From Scleroderma bovista (taxonomy: Eukaryota > Basidiomycota > Agaricomycetes > Boletales > Sclerodermataceae): 47,329 bases of DNA. The position numbers and the translations under genes are program-made. Under the pieces are notes generated by a model. It did not search any database. It saw nothing but the letters and a program-made list of their open reading frames with translations, and was not told the DNA's origin. Where the stretch lies: the NCBI GenBank assembly GCA_037178675.1, contig JAYMGJ010000208.1, positions 1 through 47,329 of the forward strand, given 5' to 3'. Of the stretch, positions 42,673 to 47,329 are shown one piece after another (position 1 is the stretch's first letter; each line of letters starts with the position of its first letter).

Positions 42673-45600
42673 TCACTGTGGTTGTGAGGCAGGTGACTGT
42701 ACCCAGGGCGAAACAGAGTCGTCGAGCATGATTCCGCGTATCCTCTCATACACTGCCTCTGGGAATCGTCTGTGGACATAGACATGAGTAAGACCGTATA
42801 TGTCCTTCTAGCGGACTGCCACGTACCTTTCTTGTAGCCGGTGTAGGAGAGCGACGGCGAGATCGCGATTCCCATTACCAAGTTCAGCACGGAACATGGC
42901 TTCCCACGTCGATGGCTGCAACGAAAAGAGCCATCAGAACGGAGCAACTCATTTGTTTAGTCGAAACCGACGTACCTCTCTGTACGAGGGCCCAGGCGAT
43001 AACAGGGGAGAGCTGGATGCGGAATTGTGAGGGACGTGGTTGTTGGGAGCAGCAACGCCGCTAGGCGGATCCTCTAAGCTCTCAAATACCCTCCGTGCCT
43101 CCTCGATATCGCCTGCAGCGGCGTAGCCCTTGATCAACAGGTTCGCAATGTACGCCGTCATGTGCACGCCCGTCGCTTGCAGCCTTGAGAGGTAGCTAGG
43201 AACGAGATCCATACGCTTGTGCGTGACGAGTACATTGATAAGTGATTCGTAAGTGACGGCGTCTGGGAGGGTGCTACGGCGGGAGGAAGGACGCGACGAG
43301 ATGGACTCGAAGATGTTAATGGCTTTGTCGAGGTCTTTGCAGACGCAGCCGTATGCGTTGATGAGCGCTGACCAGTGGGTACCTTGAAGTGCAACTTCAG
43401 CAGACGACTCGATCTGCTTGAATGTTTTTTCCATAGCCTCTACGTTGATCGGCTCTATGGTTCCATATGCGTCTATCAAGAGCTGAAAGGGATGCGTCAG
43501 AAGAATGGCACAATAGTTCATTAAGGACCATCACCTTGTAAGTGTGCGCAGAAGGCTTGATCCCTGCCTTCAACATCAAATCATAATAGTGCAACACGCG
43601 CTCCCTATCCGGCTTGGTGTGCGTGTACATCTGCATCATAGTATTGAACGGCGGGATCCGAGGCCGGAAATTGTGCTGGCTCGCCATCTCCTCGAAAAGT
43701 TGCTCGGCGGTCTGGTAATCACCTACACGGGCACACGCCGCAATGACCGCACCATACGTGATCGACGAAGGACGCAACTTGTCGTCTTTCATCTGCCGGA
43801 ACAGGACCAGCGCATGATCTGCCTTGCGTGCTTTGGCAAGCTTGGAGATGATGGTGTTATAGAGGTACACATTTGGCTTTACCCCGAGCGACAATGAGTC
43901 AGTGAAGAGGTCCAGTGCATTGGATGTGTCGTCAGTGGTGTCACGCATACACTCAATAAGAGATCCGAATGCGTCAGGAGAGGGGACGCCGCCAGCTGCG
44001 GTGATGCGGTCGCGGTGCATATAAGCGGCCTCCATATCACCGGCGTGAGCATGCGCGACGATCATCTGGTCCTCGATCTGGAACCACGCCTCGGTCTGCC
44101 AGGCGGGGTTGGCGAAGAAATAAGGCGAAAAGAGGACTTGTTGGGCAATGGAATAGACCGATTCGAGCGCAGGGATGTCGTGTGTGCGGCCAAGGCCGTT
44201 GATGAGGCGGCCGAGGACAATGGGGTGAGGGTACCTTGTAGAATCCGCCGATAAAGCTGATTGGAGGCGCGCGTAGCCATCATGCACAGTGAGCGAACGA
44301 TGCGTTGGAGACCATTCGTCGACGTGGCGACTGAGTTCGGAGTCGATGATGACCTGTGCAGGGGGAGGGGACACGGCGACAGACGGTGTGGGGGTGGGGG
44401 TGGGAGAACGAGGTTTAGAGCGATGAAGGTGAGGTAGGTCTCCGAACAAAAGGTCGACTATTTCACCATCGTCAGTTGCGTAGAGCGCCTCTGCGACAGC
44501 TGTGAGTACTCCATCCGACACACAGGTCACCTGGCTAATGGCGTCAGCGGTATTTATTGCTTGGAGTAACCCTGCGAGGGACTGGTATGCACACCCCTGG
44601 AAAAGGTCGTCGTGCGAGAGTTGAGTGGGAAGCACGAGAGCGCAAGACAACAGGATCTCGTAGTCGTTCGTCGTCAGTGACCGTTTTGCCTCCTTCGGAG
44701 CAACGATGTAGGCATGAAGGTGATACGGAGCCATCAAAGGCGTCGGGACCACACCCTCGGATACAGTGTACCGCATTAGTTCTACAGTCTCCAAGAGAGG
44801 TTCCTGAGACGAGGAAACAACCGCCTCAAGAGCGAGCGGGACGACATTGGTGAGGAGGTGTGAGGAAATCCTGGCCGCGGATTTATCATCCTCCGTCAAC
44901 GATTTTCCGATCACCGCCGACTCCTCGGCCACCAATGTCTTCGCTAGCTTCCACGCCTGCTCAGCCATTCCAAAACGCACGAAGTGATGGTATAAGCGGG
45001 TCAGATTATTCGAGCACTCTGCGATGTGAAGGATATAGGGCAAGATGTCCTTGTTAGGTGAGATTTGTTGCGCAACGAACGAAAGTGAGGAGCGGGCGAG
45101 TTCCTCGTCGTCCGGCAAAACTGCTTGCTCCAGGAAACGCAGGTTGGCATCGAGCACCATTGACCGTAGGGACTTGGAGTCCAACTTGTCTTTGGGGGCA
45201 CATTCAACCAGAGTTTCGAATAACTTGTTGAGATCGTGGATGCGAGATTTGTCCGAGGTAGATGCTTGTGAGAGTGCGTCAAGCATCACATTCCAAGTTG
45301 TTTGGTCTGGTCGCGTCGGTTCAGGAGTAGAAACGAATGAGTCATGGGCCGCGGTAGGCTGTAGAAGCAGGCGATTGAACCAAGAGAGCGCAGTGGCAAT
45401 GTCTGGCTCGGGTGGCGATCCGGATGCGGTGTTTGGGGTTGGATTGCAGAAGCCGTTGATGATGGTCGTGAATGTCGACGATGCAGGACTTGGAATGACA
45501 GTCTTTTCCGCTGCAGGAATTAATGGGTGAGCTATAAATTCGAAGCACGGGGAATTAAATACCTTGGGTATCAGTGCTTTTGGCGTCCATCATGGTCTCG

Positions 45601-46842
45601 AGGAGACGCAGAGCCCCAGCGGGCTGTCCAGCCCTGAAATAGGCTTCCATCATCCTGTTCCATACCCTTACCGCCGGCCCCGTCTCTAAGTGGCCAATTT
45701 GGCCCCTGGCACATAGACTGTTGAACTCGGCGAATACCTCTTTGGCCCCATCAAGGTCGCTGGCGTTGACATAAGTGCTGAGAAGGTAATAAAATACCAA
45801 CGTGGTAGGGTAGAATGACTTCCCCTGCGAGCGTGACGAACGGGCGCGGGCTTCGAGGAACGAATACATACGAATGGCACCGTCGATGGAAGAGTGGTGC
45901 GAACATGAGCGAAGAAGGGTATGATACACCGAAGTCGGGAAACAGGAAGCGAGGGAATATCCAGGCGGGGAGGAACCCTGCTGGACGTGTGTCGTGCATG
46001 CAACGTCGAATATGGACATAGCTCTGCGGAAGTTGTCCTCCGCTAGAAGTTCTTCCCTCTGTTTCGCATCCGCTGCCTCCAACGCTGCATCGTCTGGATT
46101 ACGTGCACGCAGTCTCCGTCGGCGTGTGCGTCCCTCAAGAGCACGCAAACTCTTCTGTACCTGGTGGTCGCGATCTGCAAGTTGTGTGATTATCTGCGCT
46201 ATTCGTGGGACATCGTTTGCAGCCAGTGCTTCTTCGACGGTAGCCTCGAAGGGTTGATTTGACGAATGATCCTCGGTATCAGGGGGCTCTAGTTTCCCTC
46301 GGTACTGCTCCTGTTCTGCTGCCGGAGCAAATGTATGCCGTGCACGGAGATGTGTCTGGACTGTCTGCAGGACGCCCGCGCCAGTTTCCTGTTCATGATC
46401 GCGACGGCCTGGTGGAAGAGAAAACGAATGACGGCGAGCGAGAGAGCGTGAAGACCGCGAGGGTGGTTGGTGCGACTTGATGGATGATGATGGGGTGTCT
46501 TCTCTGTCGTCGTCCTTGGCGAGTTCCTGGCTAGTGGACGTGTTTGCTTGTGTAATTGCGCGACCCGCGCCCTTTGTGCATGTTAGCGTACAAAAGATAT
46601 GGACAGAGAGCACCGACCGTGTATCCGGTGTAGAATTTACTACCAGCATTGAATTTTGCTCCGCCAGGACCGGCTCCATGACCAGCGCTGCCCCACGACG
46701 AGCCTGCGCCTGCACCCCATGAAGCGGTCGAGCCAGATGACTGGTATTGAAGGACGCTACGAAGTGTGCCCGACTGGTTCTGAACCAGTGCGACTGCACG
46801 TGAGGTGTGCAGAAAGAGATGGTTGGCGACTTTGGGAAGCAT
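42673..46842 (-). CDS. Pentatricopeptide repeat protein, probably mitochondrial
   Basis: Six exons on the minus strand: 46842-46618, 46571-45563, 45510-43535, 43482-42976, 42915-42827, 42769-42673; 1300 residues with all phases consistent. The start 'MLPKVANHLFLHTSRAVALV' is a basic amphipathic presequence that should target mitochondria. PPR motifs are clear at about residues 370-410 ('VWNRMMEAYFRAGQPAGALRLL'), 950-1060 ('YLYNTIISKLAKARKADHAL', 'ITYGAVIAACARVGDYQTAE') and 1070-1220 ('HWSALINAYGCVCKDLDKAI', 'YIANLLIKGYAAAGDIEEAR'). PPR arrays bind single-stranded RNA; fungal members stabilise or activate translation of mitochondrial mRNAs (Cya5-like proteins act on COX1). The specific target is not readable. 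A Ser/Arg-rich disordered part covers residues 85-200. The first intron has a weak donor (GTCGGT). Confidence 0.92.
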
Positions 46843-47178
46843 TGTCGTCGTTGTCGTCGTCGAGGCTGTCGTCCACGACGGGCTCGGAGGTAAATTTGTC
46901 GGCGGGGAAAAATAGAATCGGGTTATTATAAATAATTAATTCGGGAGTATTCGGGCCGTGTTCTCCCAGATGCCGACCAGAGATGGCGGCCTACGTAAGA
47001 TGAGGCACGAGAGCGACGTAGGAGTTAGTCTATGCGTGAGAGGCGGAAGCGGAGTTATCTTCTCCTTGTCTTCCGCTCTCTCCACCAGTAATCAGTCCGT
47101 AGTACCGCTAGTAGTACTCGCGCAACCACCTTCCTTGTGTTTTTTCACATTCGTTTTCTCAGCCCGACCCTGGACGAT
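46843..47178. promoter_or_regulatory. Shared divergent promoter region
   Basis: 336 bases between the start codons of the PPR gene (minus) and the next gene (plus). It contains a GTCGTC microsatellite in the PPR leader (46843-46875) and an AT-rich patch (TTATTATAAATAATTAATTC near 46921). C/T-rich sequence precedes the plus-strand start. Joint regulation is inference. Confidence 0.5.
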
Positions 47179-47329
47179 ATGCCCAACATCACCCAGAATC
47201 CTCACGACTCTCTCCCACCGGACTACGGACTAGACCGTTTTCTTCCAGCGCGACAACCACTAGTGAACGACTTCCACATCTCACACGAAGAAGCGGCGCA
47301 GCGGCTACTAGCAATTTGGCAGGCCCAAA
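47179..47329 (+). CDS. N-terminus of an unidentified protein (cut by window end)
   Basis: An ATG after a pyrimidine-rich leader opens 50 codons that run to the window edge without a stop: 'MPNITQNPHDSLPPDYGLDR' and further a helical part 'ISHEEAAQRLLAIWQAQ'. Too short to assign. Confidence 0.55.
   Translation, partial: MPNITQNPHDSLPPDYGLDRFLPARQPLVNDFHISHEEAAQRLLAIWQAQ

Overview
The window is nuclear DNA of a mushroom-forming basidiomycete (Agaricomycetes). The support is: many short GT-AG introns of about 45-80 nt with CTRAY-type branch sites, a farnesylated mating-pheromone precursor, Plavaka (CACTA-superfamily) and chromodomain Gypsy elements of the type common in these fungi, and conserved single-copy eukaryotic genes (EMG1, CGI121, a PPR protein, a PDI). 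I had no database access, so family names rest on motifs I can read.

Layout. (1) 1-14.1 kb is a transposon graveyard: the 3' end of a chromodomain Gypsy element with polypurine tract and LTR, a SAM-like ORF, a dead Tc1/mariner-type transposase, a dead Plavaka transposase on the minus strand, a decayed plus-strand companion gene, and blocks of low-complexity and tandem repeats. An inverted pair of similar ends (3366 and 14077) may bound the Plavaka element. (2) 14.9-21.9 kb holds housekeeping genes: EMG1 (plus), an uncharacterised PB1-like gene (minus), CGI121 (minus), a decayed QCR8 copy (minus) and the tiny OST4 (plus). (3) 21.9-25.2 kb is nearly gene-free but contains a 44-codon CaaX pheromone precursor at 24326. 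(4) 25.2-31.3 kb, all plus strand: a dihydroneopterin aldolase-like protein, a membrane-anchored PDI and an F-box protein. (5) 33.2-40.6 kb is one plus-strand gene for a P-loop GTPase-like protein. (6) 41.1-42.0 kb is a decayed copy of the mitochondrial complex I assembly ATPase IND1/NUBPL. (7) 42.7-46.8 kb is a six-exon, 1300-residue PPR protein (minus), sharing a promoter region with a gene that starts at 47179 and runs off the window.

The standout is inside the GTPase gene. Between two ordinary exons, both in phase 0, lies 5.1 kb (34886-40004) that parses without interruption into 79 intron-like units (GTRAGT-like start, CTGAY branch motifs, YAG end). They are separated by 78 'exons', of which 77 are exactly 3 nt and one is 6 nt. 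The central 40 units form an almost perfect 60-bp satellite (57-nt intron plus one codon). The flanking 38 separators belong to strongly diverged units whose introns vary from 37 to 86 nt, yet the spacer stays a whole number of codons and none is a stop codon. If spliced as drawn, about 79 consecutive residues are encoded essentially one codon per exon, and the full 92-exon model gives an uninterrupted 615-residue protein. If the whole block is instead removed as one intron, the frame is also kept. Either way, an intron-plus-codon unit appears to have been amplified inside a coding gene.
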